The position numbers and the translations under genes were made by a program. A stretch of 64,000 nucleotides of DNA from Advenella kashmirensis WT001 (GTDB taxonomy: Bacteria; Pseudomonadota; Gammaproteobacteria; Burkholderiales; Burkholderiaceae_B), in the NCBI RefSeq assembly GCF_000219915.2, contig NC_017964.1, positions 4,092,001 through 4,156,000 of the forward strand. The letters are read 5' to 3'. The notes below the pieces were generated by a model that was not told the origin of the DNA, made no database searches, and saw only the letters and a list, made by a program, of their open reading frames with translations. This document shows positions 18,068 through 28,167 of this stretch, one piece after another. The stretch's first letter is position 1. Each line of letters opens with the position of its first letter.

Positions 18068-18949
18068 TCAGCTTGGCGTCACTGCTGCTGCAATGCGTAC
18101 CAGCTTATCGGGATTGCGCTGGACATAAATGCGGTTGATCCGCTCACCATCCACTTCGAACATCAACGCCGATTCAAGCTGACCCTGGATGTAACGCAAC
18201 AAGGCCCATTGCTCATTGAGCACAACCATCTGAATATGAAGCCCGGTTTTGTAACGCAGCGATGCAGCCATGAACAGCTGTGCAATACGCCGTCCGCCAA
18301 CCATGGGTTTGGGAAAACTGGTCACTTTGCCGCCACCGTCGCCCATCAGCACGGCATCTTCGGCCAGCAGTGCGTTGATTCCGGCAAAATCGCCACGCTC
18401 GAGCACCTGTGCGAAAGTTTGCAGCAGGCGATGATGCGTTTCAGGCGGCACGGTAAACCGCGGCTGTTCATTGCGCAGCTGCGTACGTGCCCTGCTCACC
18501 AACTGCCGACAGGCTGCCTGGGTTTTGCCAAGAATGTCCGCGATCTGATCATAGTCTGCGTCAAAAACCTCATGCAAAAGAAACGCCGCACGCGCTTCTG
18601 GGGTCAGGCGTTCGAGCAGCAAGAGGTATGCCATGGACACGTCGTCCGCGCGTTCGCTGATCTGTTCAGGTGTGGGCGGCGATTGCGTCATGAATGGCTC
18701 GGGCAGCCAAATGCCTGCATAATGCTCGCGCTGCGATTTGACTGCCCGCAACCGGTCTATCGACAACCGTGTCGTCACCGCCACGAGCCAGGCTTCGACA
18801 TTTTCGATGTGATCCTGCACGGCGCCATGCCAGCGCAGCCAAGCGTCCTGCACGACATCTTCTGCTTCGGCTACCGATCCCAGCATGCGATAGGCGATTT
18901 TCTGCAATCGTGGGCGTAGCTCATTAAAAGTGCGCGCAATATCGTCCAT
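18068..18949 (-). CDS. ECF41-type RNA polymerase sigma factor (SigJ-like, SnoaL-like C-terminal extension)
   Basis: 293 residues. Region 2 is RLQKIAYRMLGSVAEAEDVVQDAWLRW (residues ~14-40) and region 4 is YDQIADILGKTQAACRQLVSRARTQL (~133-158). A SnoaL/NTF2-like domain of about 120 residues follows. The three diagnostic ECF41 motifs are all present: WLPEP at 81-85 in the linker, DGGGK at 204-208 and NPDKL at 279-283. In ECF41 proteins the extension controls sigma activity in place of a separate anti-sigma factor, and no anti-sigma gene is seen here. Downstream on the same strand lie the AhpD-like and cupin genes. I did not find the ECF41 consensus promoter (TGTCACA...CGTC) by eye upstream of the neighbouring genes. 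Confidence 0.92.
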   Translation of the reverse strand: MDDIARTFNELRPRLQKIAYRMLGSVAEAEDVVQDAWLRWHGAVQDHIENVEAWLVAVTTRLSIDRLRAVKSQREHYAGIWLPEPFMTQSPPTPEQISERADDVSMAYLLLLERLTPEARAAFLLHEVFDADYDQIADILGKTQAACRQLVSRARTQLRNEQPRFTVPPETHHRLLQTFAQVLERGDFAGINALLAEDAVLMGDGGGKVTSFPKPMVGGRRIAQLFMAASLRYKTGLHIQMVVLNEQWALLRYIQGQLESALMFEVDGERINRIYVQRNPDKLVRIAAAVTPS

Positions 18950-19405
18950 GGATCATTGACCGTGGTGGTGGCTGCTTCTGGGGTGAACGGGTCTCAATAA
19001 TATCCGTGCAAGGTGATTTTGTCCATGAATGTGCGTGCTGCAACGGGGCGACCGCCCTTAATATGTATCGGCGCTAACGGCGCTCAATGGCATCAGGACA
19101 ACCGGATGTGCAGCCACCAGCAAAAAAGATAAATATATCGTGCCCGTAACTGAGCGGCAAAAATTTACACTCATCACAAATCCCCGGAATTGCTTGCACC
19201 TGGCAGCTACTTGTCAATGAATAATGATGTGAAAAGGTCGCAGCGGCTAATTTGTCGTACTTTAAGCAAGTAGTCCGTATCAGCGGACTTGTTTTTAACC
19301 AAAACAGGCACAGATTCTGATTTGTTCGATGATTACTCAAATATACTTTGAATATTCATTCAAAGTATAAATATATTTACTCAGAGATCAGGTCAGAAGT
19401 GGAGT
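18950..19405. other. AT-rich intergenic region
   Basis: 456 bp between the sigma factor gene and a small membrane-protein gene that point away from each other. Open frames here have no family-like content. The right end (19330-19405) is strongly AT-rich and contains the 26-bp inverted repeat listed separately. Confidence 0.5.
19343..19368. repeat. Perfect 11-bp inverted repeat, candidate operator
   Basis: Arms ATACTTTGAAT and ATTCAAAGTAT are separated by ATTC. The repeat lies 37 bp upstream of the ATG of the small membrane protein, at the position expected for an operator or an overlapping promoter. No T-run follows, which argues against a terminator. Confidence 0.55.
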
Positions 19406-19672
19406 ATGGGCCAAATTGCCACCCAACTAATTCGAACAGCACCGCAACTACTTTGCATTGTCGCTATAGTGATATTTGTCATTCAGGCCCTGGGCGTGGT
19501 CATGGGAATTATTGAAATGCTGCACTCCGGGCCAAGATCTGGAGTCATGCTTTGGCTCGGCCTGTTCGGTGGGATCGCCTCAGCCGCCTTTCAGCCGGCA
19601 ATCTTAATAGCCGTTGCAGCAGCAGTTACGCATCTTGAGACAATAGCTAATCTGCCTAATTTAGAAAAATAA
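19406..19672 (+). CDS. Small hydrophobic membrane protein, unknown
   Basis: 88 residues with two predicted membrane segments, about residues 14-37 (LLCIVAIVIFVIQALGVVMGI) and 48-74 (MLWLGLFGGIASAAFQPAILIAVAAAV), joined by a short loop, with a polar tail HLETIANLPNLEK. I do not recognise a family. The ribosome-binding site is weak: GGAG lies almost directly against the ATG. The coding case rests on the hydrophobic pattern and on the neighbouring DUF805-type membrane gene 107 bp downstream on the same strand. Confidence 0.55.
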   Translation: MGQIATQLIRTAPQLLCIVAIVIFVIQALGVVMGIIEMLHSGPRSGVMLWLGLFGGIASAAFQPAILIAVAAAVTHLETIANLPNLEK

Positions 19673-19778
19673 ATTATCTCGTCCAGGCATAAAGCAGGAC
19701 CGGATTTGGTTTCGGCTGCAACGTCGTCTTGCCCTATTGGAACCTACCCATAATCATAAGAATGGAGATTTCGGATTA

Positions 19779-20201
19779 ATGCATTGGATTTTCGCATTTG
19801 GTATATTGGCTTCGCTGCTTGTTGTTTTTGTAATTTCCTACAAGAGCAGACCATCGCAAGGCCCTAACCGCTTTGGCAAGACGGCTTCGCCAGTCAGCTT
19901 TACAACGGCGGTGCGCAGGTTTTTTACCGGATACTTTAATTTTACGGGCAGAGCTAGCCGTACGGAATTCTGGTATGCGATGCTTTTCTATGTGCTGCTG
20001 CTATTGATGCTCGGCCTGCTCAATCTTTCAGACCTTGTTCTTTCAATCTTGCTGGCCTTTACATTGATACCGTTTCACTCCGTCGCCGCACGTCGCCTGC
20101 ACGACACAAACAGAAGCGGCTGGTATCAGCTCGTCTCGTGGTTCATGCCTGTGGGTACAATCATTGCCCTTTTCTGGTGCAACGAGGAGCCGTACGATTG
20201 A
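19779..20201 (+). CDS. DUF805-family inner membrane protein
   Basis: 141 residues. An N-terminal membrane anchor (HWIFAFGILASLLVVFVISY) is followed by a DUF805 domain: FFTGYFNFTGRASRTEFWYAMLFYVLLLLML, then HSVAARRLHDTNRSGWYQLVSW, and a final hydrophobic segment ending in FWCNEEPYD. The RLHDTNRSGW signature is diagnostic. The function of DUF805 proteins is not established. I choose the ATG at 19779; an in-frame TTG at 19737 would add 14 residues but has no ribosome-binding site. Confidence 0.8.
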   Translation: MHWIFAFGILASLLVVFVISYKSRPSQGPNRFGKTASPVSFTTAVRRFFTGYFNFTGRASRTEFWYAMLFYVLLLLMLGLLNLSDLVLSILLAFTLIPFHSVAARRLHDTNRSGWYQLVSWFMPVGTIIALFWCNEEPYD

Positions 20202-20390
20202 TAAGGCGAAAAGAACCATACAATCTTGAATTCGATCGTGACGCTGGGCACCAAGGGTGAGCAAGCGCCTCGGGACTTGGCCTATAATGCGCAGTATTGG
20301 GGGTTGCAATCAGAACTGCGGTTAGCAAAATTACTCTCCAGAAGCCAACTTGACCTTATGTCTTGCGTTCATTGTTTACACATTCAAAAG

Positions 20391-20420
20391 GTATCGCATA
20401 TTTTCTATAATATGCGATAC
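20391..20420. repeat. Perfect 12-bp inverted repeat
   Basis: Arms GTATCGCATATT and AATATGCGATAC surround the loop TTCTAT. No T-run follows on the plus strand. On the minus strand it lies beyond the ssb terminator. It could be a second transcription stop for either neighbour or a protein-binding site. Confidence 0.5.
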
Positions 20421-20441
20421 CATCAAAAAATATAAATAATA

Positions 20442-20474
20442 AAACCCCTGCAATATTGGTTATTACAGGGGTTT
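20442..20474 (-). terminator. Rho-independent terminator of ssb
   Basis: Stem AAACCCCTG / CAGGGGTTT with a 15-base loop, followed on the minus strand by an AT-rich, T-rich tract. It begins 26 bp after the ssb stop. Confidence 0.8.
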
Positions 20475-20499
20475 ATTTGCAAAGTGGAGTAGGTATCCG

Positions 20500-21009
20500 C
20501 TAGAACGGAATATCGTCGTCCATATCCATGATATTGGCTGCAGGCTTTTGCGCGGGGCGCTGCTGTTGCGGTGCCTGGCTGCGCTGCTGGGGTGCCTGGC
20601 GTTGTTGCGGAGCGGAATAAGACTCATCGCCACCAAAACCGCCATCGTCCATGCCGCCCGTACCTGTACTTTCGCGACCACCCAGCATTTGCATCTGGTC
20701 TGCCACGATTTCGGTTGAGAAACGGTCTGCGCCTGTGTCCTTATCCTGCCACTTGCGGGTTTTCAGACGACCTTCGACATAAACCGAGCGGCCTTTCTTG
20801 AGGTATTCACCGGCGATTTCGGCCAAGCGGTTATAGAACACCACGCGATGCCATTCGGTTTCCTCACGGCGCTCGCCCGAATTCTTGTCTTTCCAGTTTG
20901 AAGTAGTGGCAATGGAGACGTTGCAGATCGCCGCGCCATCTGGAGAATAGCGCACTTCCGGGTCGCGTCCCAGATTGCCGACGAGTATGACTTTATTGAC
21001 TGATGCCAT
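20500..21009 (-). CDS. ssb: Single-stranded DNA-binding protein
   Basis: 169 residues. The N-terminal OB-fold ([40 protein letters not shown], then [25 protein letters not shown]) covers about residues 1-110. A Gly/Gln-rich disordered linker with repeated APQQR follows, and the acidic tip DMDDDIPF binds partner proteins. It works as a tetramer coating ssDNA in replication and repair. It lies between an MFS gene and a strong terminator. The neighbourhood ssb-MFS-uvrA is common in Alcaligenaceae. Confidence 0.97.
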   Translation of the reverse strand: MASVNKVILVGNLGRDPEVRYSPDGAAICNVSIATTSNWKDKNSGERREETEWHRVVFYNRLAEIAGEYLKKGRSVYVEGRLKTRKWQDKDTGADRFSTEIVADQMQMLGGRESTGTGGMDDGGFGGDESYSAPQQRQAPQQRSQAPQQQRPAQKPAANIMDMDDDIPF

Positions 21010-21100
21010 GGTTAAATCCTGACTGTAGATGGTAATCAGGACAGTATCTTAACTGCCCTTACCGGCTTGCACAATTGGGTCATTATAGCCACCGCGGGCT

Positions 21101-22318
21101 TTACGTAGGAGATTTGAAGCTTCTGGCAGTAAAGAACCAGACGGCAGCCAGTGCCGCTCCCATGAGAAAAACGGCCGGCACACCCGTGTAGCGGGCCAGC
21201 AGACCGCCCACCGCGCCCCCGGCGGCAACACCCAACGCCTGGGACATATTATAGAACCCCAGGGCCAGCCCCTTGTGCTCTGCGGGGGCGACGCGCGATA
21301 CCAGCGACGGCTGCAGCGCTTCCAGAATATTGAATGCAACGAAATAGCCCACGAAGAGCACCACAATGGCGGCAAACGAATGGGTTGCAAAAGCCATGAT
21401 GGCCATGACGATGGCCAGGCCGGCTACGCTCCACTCCAGGCTCTGCTTGTGCACGTGCCGCGTTTCCGTGTAGAAAACGACCGGCACCATGGCCACAAAC
21501 GAGGCCAGAATCACGGGCAGGTAGACTTTCCAGAGCGTACCTGTGGTCAACCCACCTAACCCGATCAGCAGTGGCGGCGCCACCACGAAAATGGACATCA
21601 GGATGCAATGCAGGCAGAACACGCCAAAATTCAGACGCAACAGGTCGCCGTTTTTCAGGACATCTTGCGCACGGGACTGGATGGCGGGTGTCTGCAAGGG
21701 CGCCACCGGCACAATAAACGTGGCCAGCAGCAGGCTGACAAAGCCCAGCAGGGAAATAACCCAGAACAAGCCCGACAAACCGCCATATTCGACCAGCAGG
21801 GGCGCGAGCACCAGCGCCAGGGCAAACGAAATACCAATGGAGCCTCCCACCATGGCCATGGCGCGGGTGCGCACTTCCGGGCGTGTCGCATCTGCCACCC
21901 AGGCGGTAATGGCTGCAGAAATGGCCCCCAGCCCCTGGATGGAACGACCAATGATAACGCCGGTCACCGAATCGCTGAGGGCGCAGATAATGCCGCCGAT
22001 GATGAACAGCACCATACCGCCAATAATGACCGGGCGGCGTCCGAAACGGTCCGAAGCCATGCCCAGCGGAATCTGCAAAATGGCCTGGGTCAGGCCATAC
22101 GCACCAATGGCGGCGCCTACCAGGGCCGCATTGCTGCCACCGCTCAGGCTTTTGGCCGCATCGGCAAAAACCGGTGTCAGCAGGAACAGGCCCAGCATGC
22201 GAACTGCAAAAAGCAGCGCCAGCGTCGTGCTGGCACGGCGTTCAGTGGGCGTAAGTTTGAGTTTAGCCGGTTTGGCAGCATCTGCTTGAGCGGGTTGACT
22301 TGGCGCAGCGGAATTCAT
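21101..22318 (-). CDS. MFS transporter
   Basis: 405 residues, about 12 membrane segments. The conserved MFS loop GMASDRFGRRPVI lies after segment 2, near residue 90, and RPEVRTRAMAMVGGSIG after segment 4. A 27-residue cytoplasmic N-terminus rich in Ala, Pro and Lys precedes the first helix. Family resemblance is to YajR-like drug:proton antiporters, but the substrate cannot be assigned. It is divergent from uvrA (114 bp between starts) and 91 bp upstream of ssb. Confidence 0.9.
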   Translation of the reverse strand: MNSAAPSQPAQADAAKPAKLKLTPTERRASTTLALLFAVRMLGLFLLTPVFADAAKSLSGGSNAALVGAAIGAYGLTQAILQIPLGMASDRFGRRPVIIGGMVLFIIGGIICALSDSVTGVIIGRSIQGLGAISAAITAWVADATRPEVRTRAMAMVGGSIGISFALALVLAPLLVEYGGLSGLFWVISLLGFVSLLLATFIVPVAPLQTPAIQSRAQDVLKNGDLLRLNFGVFCLHCILMSIFVVAPPLLIGLGGLTTGTLWKVYLPVILASFVAMVPVVFYTETRHVHKQSLEWSVAGLAIVMAIMAFATHSFAAIVVLFVGYFVAFNILEALQPSLVSRVAPAEHKGLALGFYNMSQALGVAAGGAVGGLLARYTGVPAVFLMGAALAAVWFFTARSFKSPT

Positions 22319-22361
22319 TCAGCAAATAAAAAGACAAAGTGGGAGGAAGGTATAACTGGGA

Positions 22362-22367
22362 TTGACA
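22362..22367 (+). promoter_or_regulatory. Candidate -35 element for uvrA
   Basis: A perfect TTGACA lies 66 bp before the uvrA start. A plausible but weak -10 (GATTAG) follows after 17 bases. No LexA box of the CTG-N10-CAG type was recognised in the 114-bp divergent region. Confidence 0.3.
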
Positions 22368-22432
22368 CCTGCGTTATAGTAATGGATTAGTCCGAGAAAA
22401 ACCCAGTTCGTTCAACAGGAAAAGATAATTTC

Positions 22433-25287
22433 ATGGATGCCATCCGCATTCGCGGTGCCCGTACGCATAATTTAAAAAATGTGTCGCTCGACCTCCCCCG
22501 TCATAAACTGGTCGTTCTGACCGGTTTATCCGGTTCAGGCAAGTCTTCGCTTGCCTTTGACACATTGTACGCAGAAGGGCAGCGCCGCTATGTGGAAAGC
22601 CTGTCGGCCTATGCCCGGCAGTTCCTGCAACTGATGGACAAGCCCGACGTGGACCTGATCGAAGGCCTGTCGCCGGCGATCTCCATTGAGCAGAAGGCGG
22701 CGGGCCATAACCCCCGCTCCACCGTGGGTACCATTACCGAGATCCACGACTATTTACGGCTGCTGTATGCCCGCGTAGGAACGCCCTACTGTCCCGTCCA
22801 TGGCGAACCCCTGCAGGCGCAGTCGGTTGCACATATGGTGGACCACATTCTGGCCATGACTGCCGATACGCGCATTGCCATCCTGGCCCCCATCGCCCGG
22901 GAACGCAAGGGCAGCTATGAAGACGATTTTGCCCAGTTGCAGGCCCAGGGCTTTGTACGGGTGCGCATCAACGGCCAGATGACCGAGCTGGAGCCGCGCC
23001 CTGTTCTGAATAAAAACGAAAAACACTCGATTGATGTGGTCATTGACCGCTTGCGGGTACGGGAAGAAAGCAAGCAACGGCTGGCCGAGAGCATAGAGAC
23101 CGCACTCAAGCTGGCAGATGGCCGCGTGCTGGTGCTGGATATGGACAATGAGCACGAACAGCCGTTTTCTATCCGCTATGCCTGTCCCATTTGCAATCAT
23201 GCGCTGGCAGAGCTGGAACCACGCCTGTTCAGCTTTAACAACCCGGTCGGCGCCTGTCCAACCTGCGATGGCCTGGGGCACACCTGGTTCTTTGACCCGA
23301 AACGGGTTGTGGCCTTCCCCACCCTGAGCCTGTCCAGCGGCGCCATCAAGGGGTGGGACAAGCGCAATGCGTTTACCCATTCACTGTTGACCAGCTTGGC
23401 GGCGCATTACGAATTCGATATGGATGTACCTTTTGAAGAGCTCCCGCCGGCGATTCAGAAAACGGTGCTGTACGGTTCGGGCAGCGAAGAAATTTCATTT
23501 GTGTACCTGAACGACAAGGGCCGCGGCTCGGTCAAAAAGCATGCATTCGAGGGCATTATTCCCAATCTGGAGCGTCGCTGGAAGGAAACCGATTCCAATA
23601 CCGTGCGTGAAGAACTGGGCAAGTACCGCAGCCTGCAGGTCTGCCCCGATTGCGGCGGCTCGCGCTTGCGTGAAGACGCCCGGCATGTGCTGATCGGCAA
23701 TGAACCTCGCGGCGGTTCGCGGGTAGGCATGGCAATCTATGAAGTGGAGGCCATGGCGCTGTCCGAATGCCTGCACTGGTTTGAAAACCTGAATCTGACC
23801 GGATCCAAGCAGGAAATTGCCGATAGGATTGTGCGGGAAATCCGTGCCAGACTTGAGTTTTTGAACAATGTGGGCCTCAATTACTTGTCGCTGGATCGCA
23901 GCGCCGATACGATTTCCGGCGGCGAGGCGCAGCGTATCCGGCTGGCCAGCCAGATCGGATCCGGACTGACCGGCGTCATGTATGTACTGGACGAACCCTC
24001 TATCGGGCTGCATCAACGTGATAATGACCGGCTGATCCAGACCCTTGCGCATTTGCGCGATCTGGGCAACAGCGTGATTGTGGTCGAGCATGATGAAGAC
24101 ATGATCCGCTCGGCAGACTGGGTGGTGGACATGGGCCCGGGAGCAGGCGAGCATGGCGGCCAGATCATTGCCTCCGGCACCCGGACCAGATTGCCAATGA
24201 TGAAGCATCGCTGACCGGGGCTTACTTGAGTGGACGCATGCGCATCAAGGCGCATAATCCGCGCAAGCTGGATAAGGAGCAGGCATGGCTGAAAATACGC
24301 GGCTGCTCGGGCAACAATCTGAAAAACGTCGAACTGCAGGTACCTGCTGGCAAACTGGTGTGCGTCACGGGTGTATCCGGTTCGGGTAAATCCACCCTGA
24401 TCAACGACACGCTGGCAACGCTGATGGCACATGAATTGCATCGCGCCCAGACCGAGCCCGCCCCCTTTACGTCGGTAGAGGGGCTGGAGCACTTTGACAA
24501 GATCATCAATGTGGACCAAAGCCCTATCGGTCGTACGCCGCGCAGCAATCCAGCCACGTATACCGGCCTGTTTACGCCAATCCGTGAGTTGTTTGCGGGC
24601 ACGCCAGAGTCGCGTACCCGCGGCTATGATCCCGGGCGCTTTTCCTTTAACGTCAAAGGCGGGCGTTGCGAGAGTTGCCAGGGCGACGGCGTTATCAAGG
24701 TTGAAATGCATTTTCTGCCCGATATGTATGTCCCTTGCGATACCTGTCATGGCAAGCGCTATAACCGCGAGACCCTGGAAATCCGCTACCGGGGCCGTAC
24801 CATTAGCGATGTGCTGGATCTGACAGTGGAGCAGGCGCTGGAATACTTCAGCGCGGTGCCGGTGATCAATCGCAAACTGCAGACCCTGATGGACGTGGGC
24901 CTGAGTTATATCCGCCTGGGCCAGTCTGCCACCACGCTCTCGGGCGGGGAAGCGCAACGTATCAAGCTGTCGCTGGAACTGTCCAAGCGCAGTACCGGCA
25001 AGACCATGTACATTCTGGACGAACCTACAACCGGCCTGCACTTTGCCGATATCGCACTATTGCTCAAGGTGATCAACCAGTTGGTGGATGCAGGTAATAC
25101 AGTTGTGGTTATTGAGCATAATCTGGATGTGATCAAGACCGCCGACTGGATTATTGATATGGGCCCAGAAGGCGGCCAGGGTGGCGGACAGATCGTGGCA
25201 ACGGGCACGCCCGCCGATATTGCCGCCAGCCCGAAGAGCCACACGGGACGCTACCTGAAACCCCTGCTGGAAAGAGAAAAGGCCTGA
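22433..25287 (+). CDS. uvrA: Excinuclease ABC subunit A (frame broken near 24183)
   Basis: DNA damage recognition ATPase of nucleotide excision repair; forms A2B complexes with UvrB. The first half has Walker [20 protein letters not shown] at residues ~32-50, zinc-ligand pairs CPICNH and CPTCDGLG, and signature [15 protein letters not shown]. The second half has [21 protein letters not shown]...[10 protein letters not shown] and [18 protein letters not shown]. The frame breaks near 24183, after IIASGT, and the second half continues one frame over ([21 protein letters not shown]). One added base restores ~951 residues (940 in E. coli). Both ATPase halves are complete, so I read this as one gene with a sequence error. 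Confidence 0.95.
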
Positions 25288-25480
25288 GCAGCCCTACATG
25301 ATTTCAGCAGGGGCTGCGCGCTTGCAGCGAGAACGATGCTCAAGCGAGACCGACGCGATAGATGACCAAGGGCTTAGTTGTGTTCGATCAACGGCTGATC
25401 GAACCTGGCCATGCGTGATGGATGCCTGAGCGTTATAAACACCGGTCCCTGGGTAGCCCTGTGAGCACCTGTGCCCAAAA

Positions 25481-27111
25481 CTACCCGGCAGCTTCGGTGT
25501 AATTGCGCAGTTCCTTGCGAATGATTTTGCCGGTTGTGGTCATGGGTAGCGCGTCGACAAAATAAACGCGGCGCGGATATTCGTGTGCAGCGACGCGCGT
25601 TTTGACGTGTTCCTGGATTTCTTTTTTAAGCGCGTCCGATGGCGCCACGCCCTCGTTCAGCACGACAAAAGCAGTCACCGCTTCGGTGCGCTCGTCATCG
25701 GGCAGCCCCACCACGGCAACCATGCTAACCAGCGGATGCCCCAGAATACAATCTTCGATGGGGCCCGGGCCAATGCGATAACCCGCGCTGGTGATCACGT
25801 CGTCATTGCGACCGACAAAGCGGAAAAACCCCTCTTCATCCCGCACGCCCATGTCTCCCGTGACCAGGAAGTCGCCGGCAAATTTCTCCCGGGTAGCCTC
25901 CGGGTTATTCCAGTAGCCCAGGAACATGACCGGATCGGGACTTCTGACGCCGATATTGCCCTCGGTGCCGTCTGGCAACACCTGCCCCTGATCGTTGACA
26001 ATCTGCACGTCATGCCCTGGCACGGCCTTGCCCATGCTGCCTATTTTGGGTTCGAACAGATCGGCGCAGGATGACACCAGCATATTGCATTCGGTCTGCC
26101 CATAAAATTCGTTGATGGTAATGTCCAGATTGCGGCGCCCCCAGTCTATCAATTCCAACCCCAGGCTTTCACCCCCGCTGGCAATGGAACGAAGCGCCAG
26201 CGGCCAGCGCTCACGCGGGTTTTCCAGCCGGCGCAGCATTTTAAGCGCCGTTGGCGGCAAAAAGGTGTGCGTGACCTGGTGCCGCGACATGATCTCGAAA
26301 GCGGCTTCGGCGGTAAATTTAGAGAAGCGGCAGGCCAACACGGGAATGCCGTGATGCAATGACGGCATCAGGACATCAAACAGACCGCCGATCCACGCCC
26401 AGTCTGCAGGTGTCCACATGACTTTGGCATTGTCGGGAAAGAAATTATGGGAGATTTCAACGCCGGGTAAATGCCCCGGCAAGACCCGGTGCGCATGCAG
26501 GGCCCCTTTGGGCTTGCCGGTTGTGCCAGACGTGTAAATGATGACGGCCGGATCATTAGCCAGGGTGCGCGCCGGCTCAAGGGTATCGGGCTGCTGTTGC
26601 AGCGATGGCCAGAATGCCAGCGTTGCCGCTGTATTTTGCGTGGCGTCAATATCCACAACCGTTTTCAGTTCGGGCAAGGGTGTCGCAATCGTGCCCAGCT
26701 TGGCCACCCCATCTGCATTGGTTACCAGGCTCGCGCGCCGGAATTGGACAGACGATAAGCCAGCGCATCGGAGCCGAACAGTGAAAACAGAGGAATGGCA
26801 ATGAGTCCCAGCTTGTAGCAGGCAATATGCGCAATCGCAGTTTCAATGCCCTGGGCAAGCAAAATACCCACCCGATCGCCACGCGCCACCCCAGCCTGTT
26901 GCAATACATGCGCGAACTGGTTGGAATAGGCTTTCAACTGGTCAAAGGTGTAGTACTGGATATCCGAGGGCGACTTTTCATGAATGATGGCAAGGCGGCC
27001 GGTTCCGTCTGCCCATTTATCACAAACGTCAATGCCGATATTGTAGTGTTGCGGCACATTCCAGTGGGTAGCCGATACTGTTGCGGCATAGGTTGCATGG
27101 CGTATAAGCAA
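25481..27111 (-). CDS. AMP-dependent acyl-CoA synthetase (frame broken near 26733)
   Basis: ANL-family ligase close to acetyl-/medium-chain acyl-CoA synthetases. The N-terminal part (WNVPQHYNIGIDVCDKWADG, then YYTFDQLKAYSNQFAHVLQ) runs to RLSNSGA, where the frame breaks. The rest begins SLVTNADGVAKLG and contains YTSGTTGKPKGALHAH, NEFYGQTECNMLVSSC, VTGDMGVRDEEGFFRFVGRNDDVITSAGYRIGP and the final catalytic-lysine segment TTTGKIIRKELRN. One missing base near 26733 explains the split; the repaired length is 543. It lies 47 bp downstream of a regulator gene on the same strand. The substrate is unresolved. Confidence 0.9.
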
Positions 27112-27158
27112 GGCAGGTCTCCTTTTCTTTTTATTGTATATCGGTTCGCTGTCGTCGC

Positions 27159-28000
27159 TTATACGTCATTCACGTTTTTCACACTCTCGGAAACCCGTAT
27201 TTGCTTCGTTTTCCGCCGGTATTCCGACGGCGTCATGCCCTGCATGTTCAGAAATGCCGTAGCGAAATTCGCGGCATTGGAAAACCCCACGTCTTCAGCA
27301 ATGGTTAGGGTGCGCAACGACGTGGTGGCCAGCAGGTGTTTTGCTGTACGCATACGTAAATCACGAATGTATTCAAAGGCACTGCAACCGCAAACATTGT
27401 AGAAGGCGCGATTCAGGCGCTTTTTATTCATGGACACCAGCGCTGACAATTTGGGCAGACTCAGGTCTTCAGACAGATGCTCCTGGGCATATTGCATGAC
27501 GATGCGCACGGCCACTTCATCATCGCTGTCTATGGTACCCGGATGCGGGTCTTGGCCCTGCGGCAGGGACATGGATGCCCGCTGTTGCCGCACACTATGC
27601 AACCGCTGGGAGATACCCGCATGAATGCGGATGCGCGCCACTACTTCATCATACGGATGAGACTTGGAGATGAAGTCGGAGGCCCCATATTCCAGTGCCT
27701 GCAGGCGCGATTGCGGATCGTCCAGATCGCTATAGAAGAGCACGGGGATATCTGTGGTGAGCGTGTTGGCCTTGAGCCGACGACATAGCGGAAGACCATC
27801 AAGTCGGGGCAAGTGCAATTCCGAAACAACGACATCGGCTGCAGCGTAATGGCTTTTTCGTATCCCTGCAGCCCATCAAATGCAACTGTGATACGGAAAC
27901 CAGCGCTGCGCATGGCAGCAAGCACGCCGTGCAAACTCTGCATATTGCCATCGACAAACAGAGCATGAGAGCTGCGCAAGAGTGGGGCCGGACTGTCCAT
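27159..28000 (-). CDS. Atypical receiver-domain / AraC-type transcriptional regulator (frame broken near 27840)
   Basis: 280 residues once one base is restored near 27840. The N-terminal ~120 residues have a receiver fold: HALFVDGNMQSLHGVLAAM, then ADVVVSELHLPRLDGLPLCRRLK, then IPVLFYSDLDDP and GASDFISKSHPYDEV. The phosphoacceptor position holds Glu (SEL) instead of Asp, and the first acidic pair is reduced to Asp-Gly, so phosphorylation in the normal way is unlikely. The C-terminal AraC domain is complete: SLPKLSALVSMNKKRLNRAFYNVCGCSAFEYIRDLRM, then TIAEDVGFSNAANFATAF and GMTPSEYRRK. It is followed by the acyl-CoA synthetase gene and probably regulates it. The 168 bp upstream is AT-rich. Confidence 0.85.
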
Positions 28001-28167
28001 AGGATTTCGCTTGACTAACTAAATTGAAAATGCGAAATCATTTTCCAACAAGATGCACAATTCCTATTTTGAAAATACTCTTGATGCTTTTTGAAAAAAG
28101 AATGAATTGTACTTTTATGAATAATTCTTAATGTCAGTCAATTCAATTTGCCGTGCAATACCCCGGT

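Noticed and set aside
19074..19340. 88-codon minus-strand open frame upstream of the small membrane gene
   Set aside because: No family resemblance, no ribosome-binding site, irregular composition.
20226..20435. 69-codon plus-strand open frame before the ssb terminator
   Set aside because: It runs into the hairpins at 20391-20420 and has no recognisable content.
21543..22390. Overlapping long plus-strand open frames opposite the MFS gene
   Set aside because: Two competing frames with biased composition; the minus-strand protein has clear MFS motifs.
22319..22432. LexA box in front of uvrA
   Set aside because: No CTG-N10-CAG type site seen; only a TTGACA element is supported.
24013..25041. 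342-codon minus-strand open frame opposite the second half of uvrA
   Set aside because: Antisense shadow of a highly conserved gene.
25288..25480. Possible terminator after uvrA (GCAGCCC...GGGCTGC)
   Set aside because: Long loop and no T-run; not convincing.
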